A DNA stretch of 32,659 nucleotides, taken from positions 1 through 32,659 of the forward strand of contig NZ_LRRH01000070.1 in assembly GCF_001646785.1 (NCBI RefSeq). Reading direction: 5' to 3'. This stretch comes from Rhodococcus phenolicus. Lineage in GTDB: Bacteria; Actinomycetota; Actinomycetes; Mycobacteriales; Mycobacteriaceae. Below, in pieces: positions 23,806 through 31,897 of the stretch. The first letter of the stretch is position 1. Every line of letters begins with the position of its first letter. Under the pieces are notes generated by a model that had not been told where the DNA came from, searched no databases, and saw nothing but the letters and a program-made list of their open reading frames with translations. Both the position numbers and the translations under genes were made by a program.

Positions 23806-24176
23806 TCACCTTCGGCACAGGAATGGGCACGGGTATGGGTATGGGTATGGGTGGGATGCGATTCACGATCGACGGCCGCGAATACGATCCCGACCGCACC
23901 GACCACACTGTGCGGATCGGCACCGTCGAGGAATGGACCCTCGTCAACGATTCGATGATGGATCACTCGATGCACCTGCACGTGTGGCCGATGCAGCCGC
24001 TTGCAGCACACGGCCCGACCGAGGAGCCGAGCCGGCAGGACGTGGTCACCGTCCCCGCGCGGAGCCGGGTGACGGTGCGGGTGGCGTTCGACGACCATCC
24101 CGGCCGCACCGTCTACCACTGCCACATCCTCGACCACGAGGACAACGGCATGATGGGCGTCATCGAAGCACGCTGA
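23806..24176 (+). pseudogene. Second multicopper oxidase, 3' part
   Basis: This is cupredoxin domain 3 of the gene begun at 13372. The junction reads through as ARTFTFGTGMGTGMGMGMGG. It holds the type-1/trinuclear ligands HSMHLHVWPMQ and HCHILDHEDNGMMG (C482, H487, M492 of the restored 499-aa protein). An ATG at 23823 could start a separate 117-aa piece, but this lacks a signal peptide and the other copper ligands. Confidence 0.93.
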
Positions 24177-24325
24177 CCTCCTACGAACGCCCCCGGATCA
24201 GCTCAGTCGCAGTGGAGCAGACCGAGATCGAGGCTGCGCCCCCAGACAACGAAGCCCCGGGCGGACCGGATCCAGCACCGGCGCGAGCATCGCCAACCCC
24301 GTGGCGGCGGTGTCGGCCGGGTGCC

Positions 24326-26284
24326 TCATGTGCGGGCGTCGGCCGCGGCGACCGGGACCAGGGTGGCCGGGGTCGCGGCGATCGGGGCGCGGGTGCGGCC
24401 GGCGCGGACCCCGTTGGCAATGACCACGATCTCGGCGACCTCGTGCACCAGCACCACGGCGGCCAAACCGAGGACACCGAACAGGGCCAGCGGCATCAGC
24501 ACGGTGATGATCGCCAGCGACAGGCCGACGTTCTGCAGCATGATCGTCCGCGAGCGACGAGCATGCGCCAACGCTTGGGGCAGATGGCGCAGGTCCTCGC
24601 CCATCAGGGCGACGTCGGCGGTTTCGATGGCGACGTCGGTGCCCATCGCGCCCATCGCGATGCCGAGGTCGGCGGTAGCGAGGGCCGGTGCGTCGTTGAC
24701 TCCGTCGCCGACCATCGCGGTCGGGCTTGCGGCACGGAGGGTTTCGACGATGCGGGCCTTGTCCTCCGGGCGCAGGTCCGCGTGCACTTCGTCGATCCCG
24801 ACGTCGGCGGCCAGGGCGCGGGCGGTGCGGTCGTTGTCTCCGGTGAGCATCGCGACGCTGTAGCCGTCGCGGCGCAGGCCGGCGATCACCTCGTGAGCTT
24901 CGGATCGGAGCTCGTCACGGACGGCGACCGCCCCGATCACCGTTCCGGCGCGTTCGATCAGGACCGCGGTGGCGCCGGCGTGCTGCATCAGCTCGATGTC
25001 GGCGGCGACCGGGCCCGGCTCGATCCAGCCGGGTCGACCGAGCCGAACCGATGTGCCGTCTATGCGGCCGGTCAGGCCGGAGCCGGTCACGGCATCGACA
25101 TCGTCGGCGGGCACGAAACGGTCGACGGCGGCGAGAATCGCTTGGGCGAGCGGGTGTTCGCTGCGGGCCTCCAACGCTGCGGCCACCGCGAGAACGTCGT
25201 CGCGGGTGGCGCCGTTCGCGGTGGCGACGTCGATCACCGCGGGCTGGTTACGAGTGAGGGTGCCGGTCTTGTCCAGCGCGACGGTGCGGATGCGACCGAG
25301 CGCTTCGAGGGCGGCACCGCCCTTGACCAGGACTCCGAGCTTGGACGCGGCGCCGATCGCGGCGACGACCGTGACGGGAATCGCGATCGCCAGCGCGCAC
25401 GGTGAGGCGGCGACGAGCACCACCAGGGCGCGTTCGATCCACACCCGCGGATCACCGGCCAGGCTGCCGACGGCGGCGATGACCGCGGCGACAATCATCA
25501 CGGCCGGAACCAGCGGCTTGGCGATCTTGTCGGCCAGGCGTTGCGCCTCGCCCTTGCGGGACTGTTCGGCCTCGACGATCCGCACGATCTTGGCCAGCGA
25601 GTTGTCCTGCGCGCCAGCGGTGACCTCGACCTCGAGGACGCCGGTGCCGTTGATCGACCCGGCGAACACCTCGTCGCCGGGACCGGCTTCGACGGGCACC
25701 GATTCGCCGGTAATCGCGGAGGTGTCCAGCGCCGTGCGCCCGGTGCGGATGATGCCGTCGGTGGCGATCCGCTCCCCGGGCTTGACGATCATGACGTCGC
25801 CGCGATCGAGCTCGGTCGGCGGCACGGTCTCCTCACGGCCGCCGCGGAGCACCGTGGCGGTGTCCGGTACCAGGGACAACAGGGCGCGCAGGCCGCGACG
25901 AGTGCGGGTGACCGCGTACTCCTCGAGGCCCTCACTGATGGCGAACAGGAACGCGAGCATGGCGGCCTCGCCGACCTCGCCGAGCAGCACCGCACCGACG
26001 GCGGCGATCGTCATCAGGGTGCCGACCCCGATCTTGCCCTTGGCCAGCCGCTCGAGCGTGGACGGGACGAACGTGTAGCCGGCGACGATCAGCGCGGCCA
26101 CCTCGAGGCCCATTCCCAGAGCATCAGGTCCGCCGGTCACGCGGACGATCAGGGCCGTGACCAGCAGAACACCGGCCGCTACGGCGGCCCGGATCTCGGT
26201 GATCTGCCACAGCTTTTCGGGTTCGTGTTCCTCCTCGCCCTCGGGTCGGGGTTCGTCGTGGCCGCATCCGCACGCGTCGCTCAT
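24326..26284 (-). CDS. Heavy-metal P1B ATPase with SPC motif
   Basis: 652 aa. The ATG at 26284 overlaps the ArsR stop (ATGA). The N-terminus lacks an HMA domain and has CGCGHDEPRPEGEEEHEPEK, a short Cys/His/Glu metal tail. TGES, S294-P295-C296, phospho-acceptor D338 (DKTGT), SEHPLA and GDGVNDAP are present; the last helix region reads HEVAEIVVIANG. The SPC motif occurs in cobalt/iron-type and some cadmium-type pumps of actinobacteria (CtpD/CtpG group). Cd/Pb/Zn or Co export is a reasonable guess given the CmtR-like partner. Confidence 0.92.
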   Translation of the reverse strand: MSDACGCGHDEPRPEGEEEHEPEKLWQITEIRAAVAAGVLLVTALIVRVTGGPDALGMGLEVAALIVAGYTFVPSTLERLAKGKIGVGTLMTIAAVGAVLLGEVGEAAMLAFLFAISEGLEEYAVTRTRRGLRALLSLVPDTATVLRGGREETVPPTELDRGDVMIVKPGERIATDGIIRTGRTALDTSAITGESVPVEAGPGDEVFAGSINGTGVLEVEVTAGAQDNSLAKIVRIVEAEQSRKGEAQRLADKIAKPLVPAVMIVAAVIAAVGSLAGDPRVWIERALVVLVAASPCALAIAIPVTVVAAIGAASKLGVLVKGGAALEALGRIRTVALDKTGTLTRNQPAVIDVATANGATRDDVLAVAAALEARSEHPLAQAILAAVDRFVPADDVDAVTGSGLTGRIDGTSVRLGRPGWIEPGPVAADIELMQHAGATAVLIERAGTVIGAVAVRDELRSEAHEVIAGLRRDGYSVAMLTGDNDRTARALAADVGIDEVHADLRPEDKARIVETLRAASPTAMVGDGVNDAPALATADLGIAMGAMGTDVAIETADVALMGEDLRHLPQALAHARRSRTIMLQNVGLSLAIITVLMPLALFGVLGLAAVVLVHEVAEIVVIANGVRAGRTRAPIAATPATLVPVAAADART

Positions 26285-26658
26285 GCCGTCACCCCCGTGC
26301 CGGTGTCGGTGCCGTAGTTCGGGCACAACGCGACCGCGTTCCCGGTCGCGGCAAGCAGTGTCTCCGCAGAGGTGAGCAGGTCCATCAACTCAGGGCGGGC
26401 CAGCGAGTAGAACACCTGCCGACCCTGCGGGCGACCCTCGACGAGGTTGCAGTCCCGAAGACACGCCACATGCGCCGAGACCGTCGACTGCGCCAACCCC
26501 AACTCGCCAACCAGATCGGCCACCCGAGCCTCACCCTCAGCGAGTCGCCGCACGATCGTCAACCGGGTTCCGTCCGACAGGCTGTGAAACAGCGCTACCG
26601 CGGCGTCGAGGCTCGATCCCGCACAGGCCGCAGACAAACATGGATCATTGATCGTCAT
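26281..26658 (-). CDS. ArsR/SmtB-family metal sensor, CmtR-like
   Basis: 125 aa winged-helix repressor. The recognition helix region (LGLAQSTVSAHVACLRDCNL) carries C66 and C70 in the CxxxC spacing of the Cd/Pb sensor CmtR, whose third ligand is a C-terminal Cys; here C112 (ALCPNYG) is at a matching distance. This supports Cd(II)/Pb(II) sensing. Additional Cys at 7 and 12 near the N-terminus. Translationally coupled to the ATPase; probably autoregulated at 26661-26680. Confidence 0.92.
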   Translation of the reverse strand: MTINDPCLSAACAGSSLDAAVALFHSLSDGTRLTIVRRLAEGEARVADLVGELGLAQSTVSAHVACLRDCNLVEGRPQGRQVFYSLARPELMDLLTSAETLLAATGNAVALCPNYGTDTGTGVTA

Positions 26659-26660
26659 AT

Positions 26661-26680
26661 AGCGATGATAGCGCTATGCG
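26661..26680. promoter_or_regulatory. Candidate ArsR operator/promoter
   Basis: The 10-bp palindrome ATAGCGCTAT (26668-26677) and a partial second copy (ATAGCGAT) lie 3-20 bases upstream of the arsR ATG (26658). There is no RBS between them, so the transcript may be leaderless, with the operator over the -10. Confidence 0.5.
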
Positions 26681-27060
26681 GCGATGATTTGCATTCGTCG
26701 ATGGGTGTGCTGTTTGCGGATCGTCGAACAGCACACCCATAGCGGTGGGTTGGCGAATCCGCCGTCAGTTTCAGAATTCCGCTGCACGTAGGGCCGTCGT
26801 GCTATGCAGACACCTTCCGGGTGTGACGGAGCTGGCAGGTCTTCTGGACTATGAGTGGCTGAGCTTGGCGGCCTGCGCTGATCAGCGTGTGCCAAACGCG
26901 ACTCACACCCGCCCTCACTACGCGCCCGGGGCACACCACCTCGGGTTCTTCGCTGAGTCGAAGCCGCCGACCTGAGGAAAAGGCCAGTACGAACGCTGCT
27001 CGGCGCCAACGACGGGTGGCGGCAACTCGTCAGAGTCCTGGCTCTGTGAGCTTTGCTCCT
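26681..27060. other. Gene-poor stretch with a long perfect hairpin
   Basis: About 380 bp between the arsR operator and the promoter of the Abi-like gene. The only clear structure is a 14-bp perfect inverted repeat (ATGGGTGTGCTGTT, 26701-26714, with its complement 26727-26740) around a 12-base loop. It could terminate transcription from either side or be a recombination half site. The short open frames here have no RBS or recognisable protein. Confidence 0.5.
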
Positions 27061-27089
27061 TTGACAAGATCTCGTAGGCAACGTACCTT
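27061..27089 (+). promoter_or_regulatory. Sigma70-type promoter of the Abi-like gene
   Basis: TTGACA (27061-27066), a 17-bp spacer and TACCTT (27084-27089). The -35 is a perfect consensus, and the start would fall a few bases before the stem-loop at 27101. Confidence 0.6.
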
Positions 27090-27100
27090 CTTCTATGTAA

Positions 27101-27143
27101 GCCCCAAGGCTCCCGGCAGGAAACTGCGCAGGCCCCTTGGGGC
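27101..27143 (+). ncRNA. Structured leader RNA before the Abi-like gene
   Basis: A 9-bp stem (GCCCCAAGG / CCTTGGGGC) encloses a second hairpin GCAG-GAAA-CTGC with a GNRA-type tetraloop (27116-27127). It lies between the promoter and the ATG at 27179. It could be a regulatory leader or a separate small RNA; its function is unknown. Confidence 0.45.
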
Positions 27144-27178
27144 AAAACTCTTTTCAGGGCCTTTGTAAGATTCCCCGT

Positions 27179-27901
27179 ATGACGTGCCCTGGATCACTCC
27201 CTCTTAAGACACTGGTGTCTGATGCCAGGTACGACCGGTATATGAGGGCGTCGGGCCACGATCCGGTGCAGGCCAACCGGCGATACGTGTTCAACGCCAA
27301 GGTAAGTTCGGCGTTCCTCGCCCCGATTGCGCTGACTGAGATTGCTATTCGCAACTCGATGAACGTAGCGATCTGCAGTCATCTGGGAGTCCCGTTGTCT
27401 GAGGGATGGCATCGCGATGTGCTCTCTGATCGACCACGTGTGCACCTGCTTGAACAGGACAGAGGCAAACTGCAGCGCGTATTGCAGAAGCTCGACCGAA
27501 ACGGATTGACGGATCCCACAGGAGATGATGTTGTCGGTGGCACGAGTCTGGGGCTGTGGGTTTCGCTTGCCAGCGAGGGACGTTCACGAGATCGTGAGTA
27601 TGACTACTTCCGTCTGATCTGGCAGCCGTACCTGTACCGAGCATTTCCCAATTCCCCCGATGTGCGTAATAAGCCCAAGCCACTCCGAGCGTCACTTCGG
27701 GAGTTCGAACGGCTCCGCAACCGGATCGCCCACCACGAGTACATCCTGAACATGAATCTTCCGCACCAGATGACGAACATTCTCGATCTCGCGGGCGCCG
27801 TGGATGCTGATCTCGCCGAGTACATCCGCTCAACGCACAGCGTCGACAAAACGTTGCGGCTCTACCGCGCTTTCATAGCGGACGGCGTGTGCACACTGTA
27901 A
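27179..27901 (+). CDS. Abi-like HEPN-domain protein 1
   Basis: About 240 aa (ATG at 27179; a TTG at 27137 lies inside the leader stem and is unlikely). It begins with the family's N-terminal helix pattern (LVSDARYDRYMRASGHD, then AFLAPIALTEIAIRNSMN). Near the C-terminus is RLRNRIAHHEYIL, the R-x4-6-H RNase motif of HEPN proteins in the abortive-infection (Abi) group. Likely a toxin or tRNA/RNA nuclease in phage defence; inference from family. Homologous to the protein at 30704-31429. Confidence 0.82.
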   Translation: MTCPGSLPLKTLVSDARYDRYMRASGHDPVQANRRYVFNAKVSSAFLAPIALTEIAIRNSMNVAICSHLGVPLSEGWHRDVLSDRPRVHLLEQDRGKLQRVLQKLDRNGLTDPTGDDVVGGTSLGLWVSLASEGRSRDREYDYFRLIWQPYLYRAFPNSPDVRNKPKPLRASLREFERLRNRIAHHEYILNMNLPHQMTNILDLAGAVDADLAEYIRSTHSVDKTLRLYRAFIADGVCTL

Positions 27902-28037
27902 AGGCCCCGTCGAATGCCGCTTATTCGTCCGGAGAGCCCATCACCAGCCGCAGGAAGGCAACCCGAAGGGTAAGGCTCTGCTGACTGGGAGCCATCCAGA
28001 TGCGATCAATGTCGGTAGGCGATGGCACATTGGAGGT

Positions 28038-28985
28038 GTGACCGATGCTGATCTGCTACGGAGCCTGCGTGACCGTGTCCTCGACGAGTCCGAGCCACTG
28101 GCCTCACTTCTGCGGACCTGCTTGATGCTCGGGGCAGCGACCGGATCTGCAGACCTGCGGACATGGGCGGGTAGGGAGCTACGAGGGTACGGCGACGAAG
28201 AAGATGTCCCCTCCTACCGCGAGCTGGTGCTCCCGCTGTTCATCGACAGCGTAAGTGGCAATTGGTGGGCGAAAGGCCAAGCGATCTCGCCGCTGCAGAT
28301 CCCGCAGAAGTACCGACAGCTTATTCCCGAGAAGGTTGCGTTCAAGCAGTCGGTCGAGGAGCTTGAGGCGATGGCTACTGCAGAGGATTCGACTCTGAAG
28401 ATAGCGATGCAGGGCTTTCCGGCGCTTGCGGCGTGGTGGAGCAACGACCTGCCAATGTTTCAGGACATCCAGGCGCTCTACTACCAGGTCGGACGCGCTT
28501 CACTGGCGGGGATGGTCGGCATGGTTCGCACAACTCTTGTAGAAATGGTGGCTGACATGACGAAGGACGTGCCAATGAACGAGCTTCCATCGAAGAGCCA
28601 GGTTGACTCGGCCGTCCAGGTGAACGTGTATGGGTCCCAGGACCAGTACACGACGAATGTCGGGACGAACGCGGGCGTGATCGGGCAGGGCGCCGGTTCT
28701 CAACAGACGCAAACGAACAACGGTGTATCGCCAGATCAGTTCTCGGAGTTGATCGCGCAGATGCGGGCAGCTCTTGACGAGGTATCTGACGACGACGATC
28801 GTGCTGAGGTCGAGCAGGCTATCGACGACTTCGAGGAGGCTGTCACCTCGGGTGCGGAGCCCGAGAAGGTACGCCGTCGCGCGCGCGTACTTCAGCGTGT
28901 GGGATCCGCGGTTGGTGGCGTTTTGCTGTCGGCCGCTGTTTCGGAGGGCACCCAGTTTGCTCTGCAGGCCGCAGGCGTCATGTAG
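28038..28985 (+). CDS. AbiTii-domain protein
   Basis: 315 aa. The N-terminal 100 residues match the AbiTii pattern: LRTCLMLGAATGSADLRTWA, then GRELRGYGDEEDVPSYREL. The middle is a membrane-free helical region; residues 195-235 are Gly/Asn/Gln-rich low complexity (VNVYGSQDQYTTNVG, QQTQTNNG), followed by an acidic helix and a weakly hydrophobic C-terminus. The GTG at 28038 has GGAGG too close for a normal RBS, so the start may be leaderless or slightly different. AbiTii domains are linked to phage defence, with mechanism not established here. Confidence 0.8.
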   Translation: MTDADLLRSLRDRVLDESEPLASLLRTCLMLGAATGSADLRTWAGRELRGYGDEEDVPSYRELVLPLFIDSVSGNWWAKGQAISPLQIPQKYRQLIPEKVAFKQSVEELEAMATAEDSTLKIAMQGFPALAAWWSNDLPMFQDIQALYYQVGRASLAGMVGMVRTTLVEMVADMTKDVPMNELPSKSQVDSAVQVNVYGSQDQYTTNVGTNAGVIGQGAGSQQTQTNNGVSPDQFSELIAQMRAALDEVSDDDDRAEVEQAIDDFEEAVTSGAEPEKVRRRARVLQRVGSAVGGVLLSAAVSEGTQFALQAAGVM

Positions 28986-29097
28986 ACCGAAGCTATTGGC
29001 TGGTTGCGGACGCATTCGGGTGTGCTCCATCGCGGAGTTGCTACGTTGGTAGCCAGGCTGCGTCGATGGATAGTGCCAGCTGGAGTGGGTTGGTCCA

Positions 29098-29664
29098 TCA
29101 CTTCAGGTGGCGGTACAGCGTCGTACGACCAACCCCGAGGATCTCCGCGATCTCGGTCTGACTCATCCCGTTGTCGCGCATCAACTTCGCCTGCCTGATC
29201 TTCTTCTGCGTCATCTTCGGTGGTCGGCCCCCGACCCGGCCGCGGGCACGGGCCGCGGCAAGGCCGGCCGAGGTGCGTTCGCGGATGAGATTGCGTTCGA
29301 ACTCGGCGAGCGCACCAAAGATCGAGAAGATCAGCTTGCCGCCGGCTGTCGTGGTGTCAATCGATTCGGTCACTGAACGGAAGCCGATGCCACGCTCCTC
29401 AAGATCGGTGACCACTTGAAGCAGATGCGGCAGGGACCGGCCAAGTCGATCGAGTCGCCACACCACTAGGGTGTCGCCGGACCGAAGGTGGGAGAACAAG
29501 TCATCGAGTTGCGGCCGGGCGGTCGTGGCACCGCTGGCGGTCTCGGTCCAGATCCGCGAACATCCCGCGGTCCTCAGCGCGTCGCTCTGCAGATCGAGGG
29601 TCTGATCGGCGGTCGAGACCCTTGCGTAGCCCAAAAGTTCGTTCACAGGCTCGCAGTGTTCCAT
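29098..29664 (-). CDS. Serine recombinase (resolvase/invertase) 1
   Basis: 188 aa with catalytic Ser17 (YARVSTADQ), LVVWRLDRLGRS, FSIFGALAEFERNLIRERT and a C-terminal HTH (GMSQTEIAEILGVGRTTLYR). A GTG at 29646 is an alternative start. Complete; divergent from the second recombinase. Belongs to the Tn3-resolvase/DNA-invertase group, but no transposase is nearby. Confidence 0.93.
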   Translation of the reverse strand: MEHCEPVNELLGYARVSTADQTLDLQSDALRTAGCSRIWTETASGATTARPQLDDLFSHLRSGDTLVVWRLDRLGRSLPHLLQVVTDLEERGIGFRSVTESIDTTTAGGKLIFSIFGALAEFERNLIRERTSAGLAAARARGRVGGRPPKMTQKKIRQAKLMRDNGMSQTEIAEILGVGRTTLYRHLK

Positions 29665-29935
29665 AACTCACTGACAGAGGAAGTTTTGAACCATCGGTTA
29701 TGGACACGAGTTTCGGAACATTCGTCGCGCCTGGTCGCTCGATTCAACCGCAGATGTTTCATATACGTTCGTTTTCGGAACGAGCACGATTCCTCGGGCC
29801 GATCCTCAAACAGCACACCCACAACCCGTCCCGCATCCGATCGAATCCTGCGGAATCCGGCGCCCGACCCGTCCTGGATAACCGTCCTGCATGTTGGTCT
29901 CGTATAGGCGACCTAAACCGCATTATCGTCGTCTC
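29665..29935. promoter_or_regulatory. Intergenic region between divergent recombinases, candidate res site
   Basis: This 271-bp stretch has TTTCGGAAC twice (29711, 29773), the inverted repeat CGTTC-N7-GAACG (29766-29782), and the sequence AACAGCACACCCA (29809-29821) also found in the hairpin at 26727-26739. Recombinase genes usually carry their crossover sites upstream, so one or both likely bind here. Confidence 0.45.
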
Positions 29936-30523
29936 ATGGACGGAATCTTGATCGGCTACGCCCGATGCTCCACCCGCGGCCAAGATCTGCGAGCGCAGCG
30001 CACAGCCCTCAAACGGCTCGGCGTCGCCGACGACCGGATCTACACCGACAAGGGCTATACCGGACGCAACCGAGAACGACCCGGTCTCCGGGAAGCCCTC
30101 GCTGCCTGCCGGGCCGGCGACACGCTCGTCGTCGCGAAACTCGACAGGTTGGGTCGCTCCGCCGTCGATCTGCGCGCCATCGCCGACGAGCTCGAAGCGA
30201 AAGGCACCCGCCTGAACATCGGCGGCTCGATCCACGACCCGACCGACCCGACAGGCAAACTGTTCTTCGGCATGTTGTCGCTGATGGCCGAGTTCGAGTC
30301 GGACCTGATCCGGGCTCGGACCCGCGAGGGCATGGCCGAAGCGAAGAAGGCCGGCCGACTCAAGGGCAAACAGCCCAAACTCTCCGCATTGCAGCGCAAA
30401 CGGCTGCTCGCCGATCACGAATCCGGCGACTACACCGCCGCCCAGCTCTGCGAGATCAGCGGACTGTCGAGATCGGCGATGTACGCAACGCTGCGGCGCG
30501 CACGCGAAGAAGTCACAGTCTGA
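29936..30523 (+). CDS. Serine recombinase (resolvase/invertase) 2
   Basis: 195 aa from ATG 29936: YARCSTRGQD with Ser12, LVVAKLDRLGRSAVD, GKLFFGMLSLMAEFESDLI, and HTH DYTAAQLCEISGLSRSAMYA. Complete. It resembles TnpR of the upstream Tn3 element (same KGYTG and GRLKGKQPKL stretches) more than recombinase 1. Confidence 0.93.
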   Translation: MDGILIGYARCSTRGQDLRAQRTALKRLGVADDRIYTDKGYTGRNRERPGLREALAACRAGDTLVVAKLDRLGRSAVDLRAIADELEAKGTRLNIGGSIHDPTDPTGKLFFGMLSLMAEFESDLIRARTREGMAEAKKAGRLKGKQPKLSALQRKRLLADHESGDYTAAQLCEISGLSRSAMYATLRRAREEVTV

Positions 30524-30586
30524 CAGTCAGCGGTCGCTCAAGCCGGGCGTATCACGTGGACGTTGCTGATGTCCCAGAAATTCAAT

Positions 30587-30640
30587 AGCCCCGGTGATGT
30601 AGCGACAGACGATGTCTGTGCCAGTGATCGCTCCGGGGCT
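30587..30640. terminator. Three-tier stem-loop between convergent genes
   Basis: Outer stem AGCCCCGG/CCGGGGCT (30587-30594, 30633-30640), second stem AGCG/CGCT (30601-30604, 30629-30632), inner stem ACAGAC-GAT-GTCTGT (30605-30619). Located between recombinase 2 (plus) and the second Abi-like gene (minus). A bidirectional terminator is the simplest reading; an IS remnant or small RNA is possible. Confidence 0.5.
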
Positions 30641-30703
30641 TTCGCCCGAAACTATACCTGGCTCGGCGTGTGAACTGCAACAGGACACGACCGTCCTACC
30701 TCG

Positions 30704-31429
30704 TTATTGCTGCTGGTCGCGGCGCTTTCTGCGCGCATGTGCAGCGAGCGATGTCATTGGAGGTGGGGGGAATCCGGGTCTGGAGGCAAGCACCGGGCCA
30801 ACTCGGGAGATCGAATCGAGCCATGCCTGAGCTCTAGGGTCGATATAGCCTGCCAGCAACAAGACGTCTTCGTGCTTCTGTAGGGCGAGGTCCAACCGAA
30901 GCGGTTCGTGGTGTGCGACCCTGTTCCGCAGTTCGTAGACCCGCTCCACAGCGTCCTCGAAGATCGCGAAATGGTTGGTGGATCGGCGACTCCCCGGCAA
31001 CCCCAGCAAACCGTGTCGCACTCGATTCCATACGTCGATCTGATGAGCATTGACGAACAGGAATCGCCAGAAGTCGAACGAGAGCCCTGCAACGACCCGA
31101 TCGGCGGTCGCAGGGTAACCACCGCGGGTTATCCGGTTCCGGGCCTTCTGAATGGAACGGCGAGCGTTGTTGTTCAGCGCCACATACTGCGGATCATCAA
31201 ACCAGGGAGTTCCCGTCGGGCTGACGTGGCGAGCCGTCAGTTCACGGTGTACCACATTGCGCAGAAGTACCTCGACGTGGCAGATCAACTCCATGAAGGC
31301 GGCATTGAGTTCGACAGCCCAGGCGTATTCATCTACGACTCTGGAGTCGGCTGTTCGCTGCGCATAGGTGTTGAGTCGGGGCGGCGATACCCACAGCTCC
31401 AGTTCACTGCGCTGCACCTTTCGAAGCAT
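30704..31429 (-). CDS. Abi-like HEPN-domain protein 2
   Basis: 241 aa. N-terminal pattern SPPRLNTYAQRTADSRVVDE then AFMELICHVEVLLRNVVHREL, and YELRNRVAHHEPLRL near residue 165 with the HEPN R-x4-6-H motif. Same family and length as the protein at 27179-27901, though the sequences differ widely. The C-terminus is basic (HARRKRRDQQQ). A strong hairpin (31470-31503) lies 40 bases upstream. Confidence 0.8.
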   Translation of the reverse strand: MLRKVQRSELELWVSPPRLNTYAQRTADSRVVDEYAWAVELNAAFMELICHVEVLLRNVVHRELTARHVSPTGTPWFDDPQYVALNNNARRSIQKARNRITRGGYPATADRVVAGLSFDFWRFLFVNAHQIDVWNRVRHGLLGLPGSRRSTNHFAIFEDAVERVYELRNRVAHHEPLRLDLALQKHEDVLLLAGYIDPRAQAWLDSISRVGPVLASRPGFPPPPMTSLAAHARRKRRDQQQ

Positions 31430-31469
31430 CTGTTGATCTTAGGGGCGGCGCTGGTCAGGGTGATGAAAC

Positions 31470-31503
31470 GGGTGGAGCGCCGGATCGGTCCGACGCTCCA
31501 CCC
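31470..31503 (-). terminator. Strong two-part hairpin before Abi-like gene 2
   Basis: A 10-bp stem (GGGTGGAGCG / CGCTCCACCC), one mismatch, then CGGA-TCGG-TCCG. On the minus strand it follows the small membrane protein's stop by 10 bases, with GTTTC after it, so a terminator is likely. It could also be the leader of the Abi-like gene. Confidence 0.6.
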
Positions 31504-31512
31504 ACGAGACGT

Positions 31513-31713
31513 CTAGGTCGAGGTGCGCTGCTGAATCAACTGGCGGGTGATGGTGAGGACGCTGCTCGCAACGCCGATACCCACAGCCCAGTCGAACATC
31601 CAGCCGGCGAGAGTGCCAGCCAGTACAGCAGGAACGGCAGCAGACCAGACCCTCCACCCGCTGTGAGCTGGGGGATTGGGATTCCGGGGAGACCTCGGGG
31701 GAGATACGCTCAT
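31513..31713 (-). CDS. Small membrane protein, unknown
   Basis: 66 aa. The ATG at 31713 has GGAAGGG about 7 bases upstream. A Pro/Ser-rich start is followed by two hydrophobic segments (VWSAAVPAVLAGTLAGWMF and AVGIGVASSVLTI) and a polar end. No family recognised. It precedes the Abi-like gene on the same strand; a membrane partner is a possibility only. Confidence 0.6.
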   Translation of the reverse strand: MSVSPPRSPRNPNPPAHSGWRVWSAAVPAVLAGTLAGWMFDWAVGIGVASSVLTITRQLIQQRTST

Positions 31714-31897
31714 AGACGACCCTTCCGATTCGTACTCGTGCGGAGCATGTTGTGAGGGACGTAGCCTGCCTCGAAGTCGCGCCACGACTCGGGGCAGCGC
31801 CCCTTTTCTGTGGCGCGATCTCACTCTTTCAAACGCGTTTCTCCCGACACCAGGGTAAATGCAACACTTAAAGATGAGTGCCCGCTAATCTGCGGTT

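Noticed and set aside
23823-24176. Stand-alone small cupredoxin-like gene with Met/Gly-rich start
   Set aside because: It joins exactly in frame to the truncated oxidase at 14500 and has no signal peptide, so it is the separated third domain.
21992-25405. Long plus-strand open frame through the tandem repeat and across the IS3 genes
   Set aside because: It crosses the 381-bp duplication, a transposon end, the antisense of OrfA/OrfB and part of the P-type ATPase; no coherent protein.
26745-26975. 76-codon plus-strand frame between arsR and the Abi-like gene
   Set aside because: No RBS and no recognisable sequence; the region looks non-coding.
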